Source: Ignavibacteriota bacterium (lineage in GTDB: Bacteria > Bacteroidota > Ignavibacteria > Tepidaquicellales > OLB5). Taken from it: DNA of 64,000 nt. The DNA lies in NCBI GenBank assembly GCA_003820375.1, contig RPQH01000004.1, forward strand, positions 1 to 64,000, read 5' to 3'. Made by a program: the position numbers and the translations under genes. The notes beneath the pieces are model-generated. The model searched no databases, was not told the origin of the DNA, and worked only from the letters and a program-made list of their open reading frames with translations. How positions within the stretch are numbered: position 1 is the first letter of the stretch; the number at the start of each line of letters is the position of its first letter. Positions 42,186 to 51,027 of this stretch are shown piece after piece.

Positions 42186-42388
42186 ATTGATCTCCGATGA
42201 TTATGATTGATAATTAGATAAAATTAATGTGATCGGTGAAAATGTTCTTTCGGTTAATGAAGGTTCTTAAAAGAAGGCAGCTTTTGCTCCAGGCTTAATA
42301 ACTATTAGTGGCTTTACGGAAAATAAGAATCTGTGATATCATGAGTTTAGCCATATTCAAGGCTGACTAATAGCTTTGATTATTGCCC

Positions 42389-42430
42389 GGGTTTTAAGAT
42401 GTCGTTCTCATCTTAGAACCCTTTTATTTT
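42389..42430 (+). terminator. Strong hairpin with T-run in the divergent region (attenuator candidate)
   Basis: GGGTTTTAAGATG-TCGTTCT-CATCTTAGAACCC is a 13-bp stem with one G-T pair, followed by TTTTATTTT on the plus strand. No plus-strand gene lies upstream for at least 2.5 kb, so it may stop a leader transcript of the operon beginning at 42677. The rest of 42186-42676 has no gene; TAAATTTG at 42635-42642 is a possible -7 element without a good -33. Confidence 0.6.
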
Positions 42431-42676
42431 AAATAATAATATATTTTGATTGAATAAACATAAATTTTATTATTACAATATTACATTGTTATTTAATTAA
42501 TTCACACTGTAATATAATTAAAATATAAACTCTTGTCAAGGCAATAGTTTATATTCTAGCTATTGTAGTATCACAATATTAAAGTGTAGCATCCATATCT
42601 TCCCCTTTTTCTCGTAAAGATTTTTTATTATATTTAAATTTGAATAAAATATTATTTTAACAAATGAGGTCGTATA

Positions 42677-43702
42677 GTGAGCGTTTCAACTTTTGGTCAA
42701 CACATTAAGGAAATAAGAGAGAAACAGAAAGAATTGAGCTTTTCTCAAGTTGAAGAGAAGTCAAAAATGTATTCTAGCGAAATAGTGTTAACACCATCTT
42801 ATGTTTCGGCGTTAGAGCAAGGGCGAATTTCGAATCCATCAATAGACCGAATAATTTTACTAAGCAAAGTTTACGAAGAGAAAGATCTTTTAATACATTA
42901 TTTTTCTCATGTTGGGCTGGAAGGTAATGATAAACTTTTAAGAGATTTTATAGGAGCATATTTAAATTTGCAAAAGCACAGCGAAGATAATTTGAAATTT
43001 GCAAATGATTTATTTCAATATATTGTTATTCTCTATAGATATTTATGCAACAGAACCTACGATACAACAAATGACGCTGAAAAAAGAAAAAAAATTAAAA
43101 AGGGTATAGACAAAATTATTAATACTATAAAGGAAGTGATTAAGAACGGGATATCAGATGCAGATTATATGGCAGAATATTTTGGTTTACAAATTATGAC
43201 AGTTGAAAAACTAGACGGCTTAGAAAATGTTGACAAATTTGATGTGATTTTGAAATTAACAACCGATAAAGATTTTGAACTTCTAATAAGTTTAAAAGAC
43301 TGGTTCAAAAAACTTCGAGATTTTGGAATAAAAGTAGTTAGATATATTCTTATAGATAAAGAAATAATTAACGATGATAAGCATTTAAAAACTTTGATAG
43401 AGTTTGGTGAAAATTATTTTTCCTATCCCCAAATAACTTCTTATTTAATAGATGTCTCTAGATTCCAAAACGAAGCGGGTGAATATTGCAAAAATTTCGG
43501 CAGATTTTATTTGAAAAGTAATGATTTTCTTTATCAGATTGAGGAATCGGATAAATTGACTTTATTACCTGTTGGACAAGAAAAAGAGGAAGAAAAGAAT
43601 CTTTGTGATAGGGCAATAAAATTTATGATGGAAAAATGCATGAAGATAATTAATTTTGAAGGAACCATTGACAAAGAAACACTGATTAGTAGATTAAACT
43701 AA
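42677..43702 (+). CDS. XRE-type HTH regulator
   Basis: 341 aa from GTG with GAGG 8 bases upstream. The first 75 residues form a Cro/CI-type HTH (FGQHIKEIREKQKELSFSQVEEKSKMYSSEIVLTPSYVSALEQGRISNPSIDRIILLSKVYE). The remaining 265 residues are helical and unrecognised (a possible ligand-sensing domain). It precedes an ACP gene by 43 bases on the same strand and is likely the local regulator of the small-molecule cluster and perhaps of the divergent trpS operon. Confidence 0.75.
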   Translation: MSVSTFGQHIKEIREKQKELSFSQVEEKSKMYSSEIVLTPSYVSALEQGRISNPSIDRIILLSKVYEEKDLLIHYFSHVGLEGNDKLLRDFIGAYLNLQKHSEDNLKFANDLFQYIVILYRYLCNRTYDTTNDAEKRKKIKKGIDKIINTIKEVIKNGISDADYMAEYFGLQIMTVEKLDGLENVDKFDVILKLTTDKDFELLISLKDWFKKLRDFGIKVVRYILIDKEIINDDKHLKTLIEFGENYFSYPQITSYLIDVSRFQNEAGEYCKNFGRFYLKSNDFLYQIEESDKLTLLPVGQEKEEEKNLCDRAIKFMMEKCMKIINFEGTIDKETLISRLN

Positions 43703-43745
43703 GAAATTTATCGTATTTTTTGTAAGATTATTTATATTTAATAAC

Positions 43746-44003
43746 TTGGAAATAACTCAAGACATAATAAAAAAACTCCTAATAAATGAATTATTTATAG
43801 AAACTCCAGAAGATAAAATTAATATTGATGACGGATTGCAAAGTATTATTGGATTAGATTCGTTAGGATTTATTGAACTGCGTGTCTTATGCGAGAAAAA
43901 ATTTGGAGTCAAAATCTCAGATGAAAACTTCACGAGCGAGCATTTTTCTACCATCCGCTGCCTTGCCCAACTCATTGATTCACTTAAAAACAATGGTCAT
44001 TAA
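43746..44003 (+). CDS. Acyl carrier protein
   Basis: 85 aa from a TTG start. GLDSLGFIELRVLCEKKFGVKI has the phosphopantetheine Ser39 in the DSL motif and the usual helix II; the length is that of free ACPs. It carries the growing chain for the ketosynthase encoded downstream. The stop is 3 bases before the aminotransferase ATG. Confidence 0.9.
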   Translation: MEITQDIIKKLLINELFIETPEDKINIDDGLQSIIGLDSLGFIELRVLCEKKFGVKISDENFTSEHFSTIRCLAQLIDSLKNNGH

Positions 44004-44006
44004 ACA

Positions 44007-45419
44007 ATGCCTGAAGATATTATTAATAAGATTTTATTATTGCTTCAGGACGGAAAACATATACCGACCGAGCTTGTTCAATACCTGCAAAATGGCACAA
44101 ACATTCATTTTGATAACTATGAAGGAAAACGTTTACCATATATTTGTGTACGTTCAAAAGGGGTAGAGCATACTTTCATTGAGACTAATAGTGGTACTGG
44201 CAACAATATTCTACAGGTAATTGATATGACAGGCGGTTATGCCACTGCCTGCTTTGGTGCCGATCATGATATTGCAAAACAGATCTGCTCTCACTTTTTA
44301 CAAAACATAAGGTATTTAACTGACGAAGTTGGTGACATTGGCCGGGCTGACCTCCTAAATTATTTGTTCGGTGATGGTGGTTTATGGGTAGATAGATTTC
44401 CGAGAGATGAATATCACGTAAGTGGCAGAAATTCTGGTTCTGAAGGTTTAGAGTTATGTTTGCGGCTTATCATTGAAAACCAGTTTGACTTATATAATTT
44501 AAAAATAAAAGCGGGTCGAGAAAAAAGAAAAAGAATTCTCTGCTTCGAAGGTGCGTGGCATGGCTGGACAGGCGGTATACTCGTCCTCTTAAATCGTCGA
44601 TACTATAAAATTGGTATCCCTACTATAGGCAATAGTGGGGATTTTTTATTTGAATTCTTACCCTTTGGCAACATCGAAGCATTACAAAACTATTTTAAAA
44701 ATTATTGCCAAGAAATTGCTGGCGTTATTGTCGAGCCAATTCTTGGCGATGGAGGTATAATTATTCCTCCTGATGGATATTTACGACAACTCTCTGAACT
44801 ATGCCGTCAGCATAATGTAATTCTTGCAGCCGATGAGGTTTTAACATATGCAAAAACAGGTCATTTTTTTGCAATGACAGATGAACAGGGAGCTATTCCG
44901 ACTGATATTACGGTTATCGGAAAAAGCTTGGGTTTGGGTTTGATCTCAACATCATTGGTCATTGCAAAGCGAGAATTAACGGTTCGGGCGAGCGGGGCGG
45001 TCACCACATCTGATTTACGACCGCTGACATGCTCTGTTATAAAAAATGGAATTGATTATATAAGACAATATAACTTGCTTGAATTGTCAATTGCCAAAGG
45101 CTTAAAATTACGCCATGACGTAAAAGCAAAAATTATTGATAAGTACCCGCACGTTTTTTCAGAGGTGCGGGGCAAAGGGATCTTGAATGGTTTAGCATTA
45201 ACCGAGCAAGCAAGCTACCACATTCCAAAATTACGCACGCAATTAATTGAAAATGGCATATATGTTGAATTTATGGCTGGGGCTGGAAAAAGTGCCTATG
45301 CAACGTCGTATGGTTTTCCGGTTATGAGAATATCGCCACCACTTATCATTACTAGCGATGACATTGATGAAGTCATACGGAGAATGGACAGAGGTATACA
45401 GTGTTTTATTAACCAATAA
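44007..45419 (+). CDS. Class III PLP aminotransferase (glutamate-semialdehyde-aminomutase-like)
   Basis: 470 aa. CFEGAWHGWTGG, ILAADEVLTYAKTGHFFAM (Asp276 for the pyridine nitrogen) and TVIGKSLGLGL (Lys306, PLP lysine) are all intact; VIVEPILGDGGIIIPPDGYL matches the family. Such enzymes aminate keto or aldehyde groups and occur in polyketide pathways acting on ACP-bound beta-keto chains. It sits between ACP and thioesterase, so amination of a carrier-bound chain is the likely role; that is inference. Confidence 0.9.
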   Translation: MPEDIINKILLLLQDGKHIPTELVQYLQNGTNIHFDNYEGKRLPYICVRSKGVEHTFIETNSGTGNNILQVIDMTGGYATACFGADHDIAKQICSHFLQNIRYLTDEVGDIGRADLLNYLFGDGGLWVDRFPRDEYHVSGRNSGSEGLELCLRLIIENQFDLYNLKIKAGREKRKRILCFEGAWHGWTGGILVLLNRRYYKIGIPTIGNSGDFLFEFLPFGNIEALQNYFKNYCQEIAGVIVEPILGDGGIIIPPDGYLRQLSELCRQHNVILAADEVLTYAKTGHFFAMTDEQGAIPTDITVIGKSLGLGLISTSLVIAKRELTVRASGAVTTSDLRPLTCSVIKNGIDYIRQYNLLELSIAKGLKLRHDVKAKIIDKYPHVFSEVRGKGILNGLALTEQASYHIPKLRTQLIENGIYVEFMAGAGKSAYATSYGFPVMRISPPLIITSDDIDEVIRRMDRGIQCFINQ

Positions 45420-45425
45420 ATTTTG

Positions 45426-45845
45426 ATGGTAGCAGAATATTCATATCGCATTAGACAAACTGATATTGACGCAGCAAAAATAATGCATTTTGCCCGCTAT
45501 GCCACGTTATTTGAAGCGGCAAGCTTGCAATGTTTAGAATCAAGAGGAATTAAGCAGGAAAACTTGAATGACTTGAATTTGGACTTACGAATCAGAAGTA
45601 TACGTATTAAATATGTGCAGGCGGTAGTGCAGGGGGATAAGATTACCATTACAAGTGACATACAGCATATAGGACCTGCAAGGTTTAGACTTGAACAAGT
45701 TATGTATAGACGAGTGAATTCAACTAAGAACGAAATAGCTCAAGGCATGTTTGAATTTGTAATGGTTCATAAATCCACGGGTAAACCTATTTTGATACCA
45801 GAAGAGTTTAAAGAAAAATTAATAATACAAAACAACAATGCCTAA
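45426..45845 (+). CDS. Hotdog-fold acyl thioesterase (4HBT type)
   Basis: 139 aa from ATG 45426 (the track adds a TTG codon). YSYRIRQTDIDAAKIMHFARYATLFEAASLQCLESRGI is the start of a 4-hydroxybenzoyl-CoA-thioesterase-like domain: Asp in TDID and the ..G.(M/V)..ARY.. helix. It would release the acyl product or a stalled intermediate from ACP. It overlaps the next gene by 8 bases. Confidence 0.85.
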   Translation: MVAEYSYRIRQTDIDAAKIMHFARYATLFEAASLQCLESRGIKQENLNDLNLDLRIRSIRIKYVQAVVQGDKITITSDIQHIGPARFRLEQVMYRRVNSTKNEIAQGMFEFVMVHKSTGKPILIPEEFKEKLIIQNNNA

Positions 45846-46302
45846 TTGCATCGGTTTTTCAGATTTAAAGAAATGGCTCAAACACCGCCATCCCATGATA
45901 CTCCTGGACAGAGTAATTGATTATGAGGTGCACAAATACTTAAAAGCGATTGTGTGTGTGTCAGGTGCCAGCGATTGGGCGGGCAGCCATTTTCCTGATA
46001 GGGCAATCTACCCGAGTAGTAATATAATGCAGGCTTTTACACAAGCCGGAAGCATATTTTATCAGATGTGTACGGACAAAGTTAAAGACAATGAAATGAC
46101 TGTGCTGGGCTCAATCCAGTTACGGTTCTATCATATGATTTTCCCGGGCGATCAGATAACACTCATAGTCAAAAAGGATAAACTCATTCAGGGACACTTA
46201 TTTTTCACTGGCACCGCCTTTGTCGGCTCTAAGCGGGTTACTGCTTGCAGAGCCTCAATTACCAAAATAATCATCAATGAAAATGAAAAACAGATATGGT
46301 GA
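45838..46302 (+). CDS. FabZ-like hotdog protein with altered active site
   Basis: 154 aa. LKHRHPMILLDRVIDYE keeps the FabZ-type His. The second motif, usually PG....EA.AQ, reads YPSSNIMQAFTQAG, so the catalytic Glu is replaced by Gln. Dehydratase activity is therefore doubtful, unless the reaction is different. Length and secondary-structure pattern fit FabZ. It overlaps the ketosynthase gene by 7 bases. It may act as a binding or shaping partner in the pathway. Confidence 0.8.
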   Translation: MPNCIGFSDLKKWLKHRHPMILLDRVIDYEVHKYLKAIVCVSGASDWAGSHFPDRAIYPSSNIMQAFTQAGSIFYQMCTDKVKDNEMTVLGSIQLRFYHMIFPGDQITLIVKKDKLIQGHLFFTGTAFVGSKRVTACRASITKIIINENEKQIW

Positions 46303-47417
46303 ATTATAAACCACTCGTAGTTGGCATGGCGTGGGTTACTGCCTTGGGTAATAGTCTTGAGGGAGTATGGAATAGTCTGCTTTGTGGAGAAACAGGCATA
46401 AAGACTTATAGTTTTTCGTTTAAACTGAAAAATAATTTAGCTGCCTTAGTACCGGATATTCCATTTGCTTTAGACAGTTGGGCCCGGCTACAAAAACTTA
46501 CATTGGATTGCATTAAATGTGCGGTCAATGATTCGCACATTGATCTTAAAGGTAAAAAAGTGCAGCTTGTTGTCGGGACAAGTTTTGGAGCCAGCTTGGA
46601 TTACTCAGAGAATTGTCAAGTAACACTTTACGATTGGCTCATAGATGTTAACAAGGTATTAGGGTATAACACCCAGCCTGTCTTAGTGTCAACATCGTGC
46701 TCATCAGGCTCTGATGCAATTGCCATGGGTGCTGAACTCATTCGTAGTAATTCGGTTGATATCTGTATCTGCGGTGGCGCAGACATACTTACGCAAAGTA
46801 AGCTTATGGCACACTCTGAGCTTGGAACAATGTCTCCAACAATGCTTAAAGCGTTTGATAAAACTCATGACGGGACAATATTAGGAGAAGGCGCGGCTTT
46901 TATTGTTCTTGTAAACAGTCAAAACAAACATCTGGTCAAAAAGCAGTATGGTTCGATTGTTGGTTCTGCTTCATCTAATGACGCCTCAGGATTTACAGCG
47001 CCTGACTTGACCGGGCAAAGTGTTGTCATGGCAATTCGGCGCTGTTTACAAGATGCTCATTTGGACCACACACAAGTAGAGATTATTAATGCACATGGTT
47101 CTGGAACAGTTATAAACGATACCGTAGAATTAAAAGCATATAATGCTTTGTTTCAAAGCCAAAAAAAACCAATAATTTTTGCCACTAAGGGTAATCTAGG
47201 ACACACGTTAGGGGCAACTGGAGCAATGGAAGTTGTTGCTTTACTACTGGCAATCAAAATGGGAAAGGTTCCTCCGGTTTACCTGCTTGATTCGCCAATC
47301 TCCGATTATTTAGTGCCAGCGCAAAAAAACATTACAAAGAAAGCAACATTTCAAAATGGCTTAAGTATAACATTAGGGTTTGGAGGATATAATACATGTA
47401 TAGCAGTGCAGAAATGA
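46296..47417 (+). CDS. Beta-ketoacyl-ACP synthase (KAS II-like)
   Basis: 373 aa. The Cys-His-His triad is complete: VSTSCSSGSDA (Cys135), NAHGSGTVINDTVE (His267) and KGNLGHTLGATGA (His303). Slightly shorter than E. coli FabF. It extends the ACP-bound chain by two carbons from malonyl-ACP. No ketoreductase or malonyl transferase is encoded in the cluster, so those must come from host fatty-acid synthesis, or the beta-keto group is left for the aminotransferase. It overlaps the next gene by 22 bases. Confidence 0.9.
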   Translation: MVNYKPLVVGMAWVTALGNSLEGVWNSLLCGETGIKTYSFSFKLKNNLAALVPDIPFALDSWARLQKLTLDCIKCAVNDSHIDLKGKKVQLVVGTSFGASLDYSENCQVTLYDWLIDVNKVLGYNTQPVLVSTSCSSGSDAIAMGAELIRSNSVDICICGGADILTQSKLMAHSELGTMSPTMLKAFDKTHDGTILGEGAAFIVLVNSQNKHLVKKQYGSIVGSASSNDASGFTAPDLTGQSVVMAIRRCLQDAHLDHTQVEIINAHGSGTVINDTVELKAYNALFQSQKKPIIFATKGNLGHTLGATGAMEVVALLLAIKMGKVPPVYLLDSPISDYLVPAQKNITKKATFQNGLSITLGFGGYNTCIAVQK

Positions 47418-47989
47418 ATGAAATGAAAAAATTTTTCTTTTATGACTATTGCAACGTTTCTTCATTCATGAAGGTTGAATCTTATAACCGTGATTTATAT
47501 TTTTCTAAAGTTATGCCTTCATTACGGTATGCTGATTCTACTGCCTGGATACTTTTAGAATGCATAGACAAACTTTTAAAATCACAGAATTGTTATCAAA
47601 TTGAATATACCGATGTCGGTATCATATTAATATCTGATTACGGAACGTTAGATACAATTCACAGATTTCATGATGATGCTCAAAACGGCTTTATTTCACC
47701 GCTTCGTTTTGTTGCATCTAATCCAGCAAGTACGGTAGGCTTTGTCTGTACATATTTAAATATTCATGGCCCGACACTCACATTACCAACGCCTTTAGAG
47801 AATTGTGAATCAATTATATCCATAATGCTTCAAAAATGGTTTAAACGTCAAAACTTGGAACATATAATAGTAGCATCTCTGCAGAAGGATCAAAAAAATT
47901 TCACATGCAAATCAATCCTTATTAAAAAAGATTATCAATATAAAGGATATTCCGATTTTGCGCCGGAATTTTTTAGGAAAGGAGAATAA
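47396..47989 (+). CDS. Ketosynthase-like partner, half-length, no active-site Cys
   Basis: 197 aa. DVGIILISDYGTLDTIHRFHDDAQNGFISPLRFVASNPASTVGFVCTYLNIHGPTLTLPTP follows the N-terminal half of thiolase-fold ketosynthases, but where the nucleophilic Cys should be it reads LTLPTPLE. The C-terminal half with both His is absent. It resembles the KS-like N-terminal domain proteins used as chain-length-factor or scaffold partners in aryl-polyene-type clusters. It probably pairs with the preceding active ketosynthase. Confidence 0.75.
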   Translation: MYSSAEMNEMKKFFFYDYCNVSSFMKVESYNRDLYFSKVMPSLRYADSTAWILLECIDKLLKSQNCYQIEYTDVGIILISDYGTLDTIHRFHDDAQNGFISPLRFVASNPASTVGFVCTYLNIHGPTLTLPTPLENCESIISIMLQKWFKRQNLEHIIVASLQKDQKNFTCKSILIKKDYQYKGYSDFAPEFFRKGE

Positions 47990-47992
47990 TAG

Positions 47993-49393
47993 ATGGGAAC
48001 AGAAAATCGACGTAATTTTGAATCGTTTTTAGATAATGTTTTTGAGGTTGAAGCTATAAAGCAAAATAAATCTCTTTCTTATCGTGAAGTGCTATATACA
48101 TTTGAGAAGCTCGATATTCCTACAGGGTCTATTGTGTTAATTAATTTAACTAACTCCAAGGATTTGCTGATGTTCTTTTTCGGGGCAATTAAATCTGGAC
48201 TGGTACCAGTGATTGATACCCATACAGCTCTTTCGGAGAGAATTAGTGAATTAATAAGTGCCTTCGGCATTAAGGTTGTAGTTAAAAAGGGATATACTGG
48301 TAACTTTAAATTGCCGGCAACGGAGATAGAGATCCAAGATTATAAAATAATTAAGTTACATCACGACGGTATTTTAGCTAAAGTAGGAGAAACAATAATT
48401 TTAACCTCCGGTACTTCTGGGTTCTCAAGTGGCTGTGTGTTTGACTTTGACACACTGTTAGTAAATGCTCAAAAACATATAGAATCTATTGGCATAAGAA
48501 ACAGCGAGGTCATGCTCATTAACCTACCATTAATGTATTCATTTTCAATCGTCGCCCAAGTCCTCGCTGCTTATTTGACTAAAACAAAAGTAATTATATC
48601 TGCCTTGCCTTTTAACGCTACAGAATTTATTTCGAATATTCAGAAACACGGTGTAACTTTAACGTCACTTACACCACCGTTAGTAAAAATACTCCTAAAT
48701 ACCACATTAGCTTTGCCTGAAACATTACGCGTGATAACAATTGGGAGTAGTCCAATAGACACAAAATCACTAAAACGGATAGTTAAAAAATATCCATATA
48801 AAGAAATCTATGTCACTTACGGGTTGACTGAAGCAGGCCCGCGTGTGTCAACATTGGCTGCCCATGAAGCAGATGAGTGTAGGTTACGATCTGTCGGCCT
48901 CCCCCTTATAAATACTCACGTAAAACTAAGAGACACAAAAATTTTGGGTTATAAAGAATTAATTATAAGATCAGAAACATTAATGAAACGAAAAATTGGT
49001 TTAGTTGAAGGTAGTGCCAGAGATTGTAATCTGCAAAGCCAAGAATTAGCGACTGGCGATTTGTTCGATATTGACAGTGAAGGATATATGTACTATAAAG
49101 GACGATTATCTGATTTTATTTTGACGAAAGAAGGTGAAAAGGTTTCTTTGGCATCCGTAAAAAGAATTCTCGAGGAAAAGCATAGCTATGTCCTCAAAGC
49201 CGTTACGAAAATAAAGAAGTTGAATTCAATAGCTGATACTTATACGTTAAAGGTCATTGTAAATAACCCTCCCAAAGGTTTCCAAACATACATAAAAGCG
49301 TATATGTACAAGAATTTTAGAAAATGTGAGTATCCTGCAAACATAGAGTATTCTCTGGTAGATAATTGGCAGTGCTTTAAGGACGGTAAATAA
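47993..49393 (+). CDS. AMP-dependent acyl-ACP/CoA ligase
   Basis: 466 aa. The adenylate-forming motif is TIILTSGTSGFSSGCVF (its usual PKG replaced by SSG), followed by VTYGLTEAGPRVS, the hinge TGDLFDIDSEGYMYYKGRLSDFIL and a C-terminal Lys (CFKDGK). It activates a carboxylic acid and probably loads it on the cluster's ACP as starter. Last gene of the eight-gene plus-strand cluster, with 3 bases to the gene upstream. Confidence 0.85.
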   Translation: MGTENRRNFESFLDNVFEVEAIKQNKSLSYREVLYTFEKLDIPTGSIVLINLTNSKDLLMFFFGAIKSGLVPVIDTHTALSERISELISAFGIKVVVKKGYTGNFKLPATEIEIQDYKIIKLHHDGILAKVGETIILTSGTSGFSSGCVFDFDTLLVNAQKHIESIGIRNSEVMLINLPLMYSFSIVAQVLAAYLTKTKVIISALPFNATEFISNIQKHGVTLTSLTPPLVKILLNTTLALPETLRVITIGSSPIDTKSLKRIVKKYPYKEIYVTYGLTEAGPRVSTLAAHEADECRLRSVGLPLINTHVKLRDTKILGYKELIIRSETLMKRKIGLVEGSARDCNLQSQELATGDLFDIDSEGYMYYKGRLSDFILTKEGEKVSLASVKRILEEKHSYVLKAVTKIKKLNSIADTYTLKVIVNNPPKGFQTYIKAYMYKNFRKCEYPANIEYSLVDNWQCFKDGK

Positions 49394-49479
49394 GTTCACA
49401 TGAACAAATTATTTCCTTTTGGATATTTATTTTGAGTATAATGTAATGACAATTTTGCACCATTTTTTATATAAATATT

Positions 49480-49770
49480 ATGAGGACTATGAGTATATTA
49501 AAAAAAGTAAACATCGAAAGTGATGATTCTTTTTCTATCACAGTGGATGACAGAACTTATATTTATTTTTCGCGATCAAAAAGAGGTAGACGAGTGCATA
49601 TCAGTAGTACACCGCTTGAAGAAATTGTTAAAGAAAGTATCGGATATCCTATTCAAGATATTCACATAGCAGGTGATACGCTTATTATTATGGGGAGACA
49701 TGACATAACCGTTACGGCAGAAAACAATAATAGCAAAATTGAATGGTTTGGCCCTAAATACAACCCCTAG
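49480..49770 (+). CDS. Hypothetical small protein
   Basis: 96 aa; a second ATG 3 codons in is an alternative start. Predicted all-beta (SITVDDRTYIYFSRSKRGRRVHISSTPLEEIV, DIHIAGDTLIIMGRHDITVTAENNNSKIEWFG). No family recognised. It lies 87 bases after the AMP ligase on the same strand and ends at a terminator, so it may be the last gene of that cluster. Confidence 0.5.
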   Translation: MRTMSILKKVNIESDDSFSITVDDRTYIYFSRSKRGRRVHISSTPLEEIVKESIGYPIQDIHIAGDTLIIMGRHDITVTAENNNSKIEWFGPKYNP

Positions 49771-49785
49771 CTTAATTGGGGTTTT
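49762..49785 (+). terminator. Rho-independent terminator
   Basis: AACCCC-TAGCTTAATT-GGGGTT followed by TTG, overlapping the stop region of the 96-aa gene. Confidence 0.6.
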
Positions 49786-49811
49786 GAATTCTTACAAAAA
49801 TAAATACAATT

Positions 49812-50183
49812 ATGAAAAAATACATAATAGCGTATGATATTAAAAACTCTCATATAGATAAAACGCAAGAGATAAAGGAGGAATTGATTTTTAATATCAT
49901 AATAAGAAACGGAAAAGAGTTAAACTGCCCATGCGCTTCAACATTGACCTTTGAAATGGATGAAAAAAAATATTCTAAATTAAAAACAGATTACATTGAG
50001 ACTATCTTAATTAACAAGGCATGGTACTTTACTTCACAGAGAACGTCGGGGAATGAAAATTCTGACCCTAAACTGTCCTCAGGGGTAAAGGAGATAAAAA
50101 CAAAAGTAATTCAAAAAATTAAAGAGATTTTAAAAGAAAAAGAACAAAACAATGGAACAAACTCAAAAAGGGTTCGCCATTAA
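49812..50183 (+). CDS. Hypothetical protein, weakly Cas2/SinR-like
   Basis: 123 aa. The start MKKYIIAYDIKN resembles the first strand and Asp of Cas2-fold or SinR-like endoribonucleases (MKxYIIxYDL), and ILINKAWYFTSQRTS could be the later strand, but the middle does not follow the family and no CRISPR array is present. The C-terminus is basic and helical. I rank it as unknown. Confidence 0.4.
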   Translation: MKKYIIAYDIKNSHIDKTQEIKEELIFNIIIRNGKELNCPCASTLTFEMDEKKYSKLKTDYIETILINKAWYFTSQRTSGNENSDPKLSSGVKEIKTKVIQKIKEILKEKEQNNGTNSKRVRH

Positions 50184-50283
50184 TGACTATTGCTTATTAT
50201 GTATTGCAGTAATATTTTAAGAAATAAATAGAATAATCAATTATGCTTTTCATGGTTATTCCCAATAAACTAATTGCAAATGC

Positions 50284-50718
50284 ATAGAGGAAGTCAATAA
50301 ATATATTGATTCATTGGATATTGAAAAACCAACTAAAATTTTATATTCTTGGTTATATTATCCTGACATTTTACCGATGAAAAGTAGTTATAATGACTCC
50401 GATGCATACGGTTATTATTTGAATATTATTTCATTCATTAATAATGGTAACATTGATTTTACCAAAAAAGATATTGTTGATTGTATAAAGATATCATTTG
50501 ATTCCGTAATTTCAATAATTAATATAAAAAAGTCAAAATCAAATGTTTATGAAAATTTTGTTGTAACGAGTTTAAATAATGTAATAATTGTTTCATGGGA
50601 TTTTTTTGAAGCACAAAGAAGTTTTGAAATTGCATTTATTTATCATGGTAAAAAATTTATAGAAGGATCTTGCAATGGGAAGGTTTTGGGAGTTAATAAA
50701 ATACGAGCCTTGATATAA
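50284..50718 (+). CDS. Hypothetical protein without a clear start
   Basis: The coding-looking frame (IEEVNKYIDSLDIEKPTKILYSWLYYPDILPMKSSYNDSDAYGYYLN...) extends upstream of the track's TTG (50314) to a stop at 50266 without an ATG, so it may start at an ATA/TTG codon or be an N-terminally truncated gene. The C-terminal part (NVIIVSWDFFEAQRSFEIAFIYHGKKFIEG) is beta-rich. No family recognised. After it, 50719-50982 has no gene. Confidence 0.35.
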   Translation: MEEVNKYIDSLDIEKPTKILYSWLYYPDILPMKSSYNDSDAYGYYLNIISFINNGNIDFTKKDIVDCIKISFDSVISIINIKKSKSNVYENFVVTSLNNVIIVSWDFFEAQRSFEIAFIYHGKKFIEGSCNGKVLGVNKIRALI

Positions 50719-50982
50719 AATACAACAAATAACATTGCATAATGATTAATTATTTGGCAAAATTAATAAATTACAGTTCATTAGTTTTATTTTTGATTGC
50801 CACCAACTTGTTACTGCTCAAAACAAGGCTCTAATGTTTCTGACAAGTGCTTCAGTTTATTTAAAAAACTTCAAGATGAAAGAAAATAATCTGTCACTAA
50901 ACTGTCACCAGAATTTGGCCTAATAAAAATGGGATTACGATTTATGTCAGTAATTCCTTTAAATATAATACTGTTATCTTTG

Positions 50983-51024
50983 CTCTTGAGGTAGGACTTG
51001 AACCTGCGACGCTCTGCTTAACAG
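50983..51024 (-). tRNA. 3' half of tRNA-Asn(GTT) at an integration junction
   Basis: On the minus strand CTGTTAA (anticodon loop, GTT), GCAGA, then T arm GCAGGTTCAAGTCCTAC and acceptor strand CTCAAGA. The 5' half (D arm and acceptor partner) is missing, as at the Asp and Thr halves. It lies directly after the last restriction-modification gene. Confidence 0.75.
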
Positions 51025-51027
51025 TAA

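Noticed and set aside
42186-42676. T-box riboswitch for trpS
   Set aside because: No T-box sequence or specifier-loop layout seen on the minus strand, and the strong hairpin has its T-run on the opposite strand.
49812-50183. Cas2 gene hinting at CRISPR
   Set aside because: Only the first strand resembles Cas2; no repeats, cas1 or other cas genes in the window.
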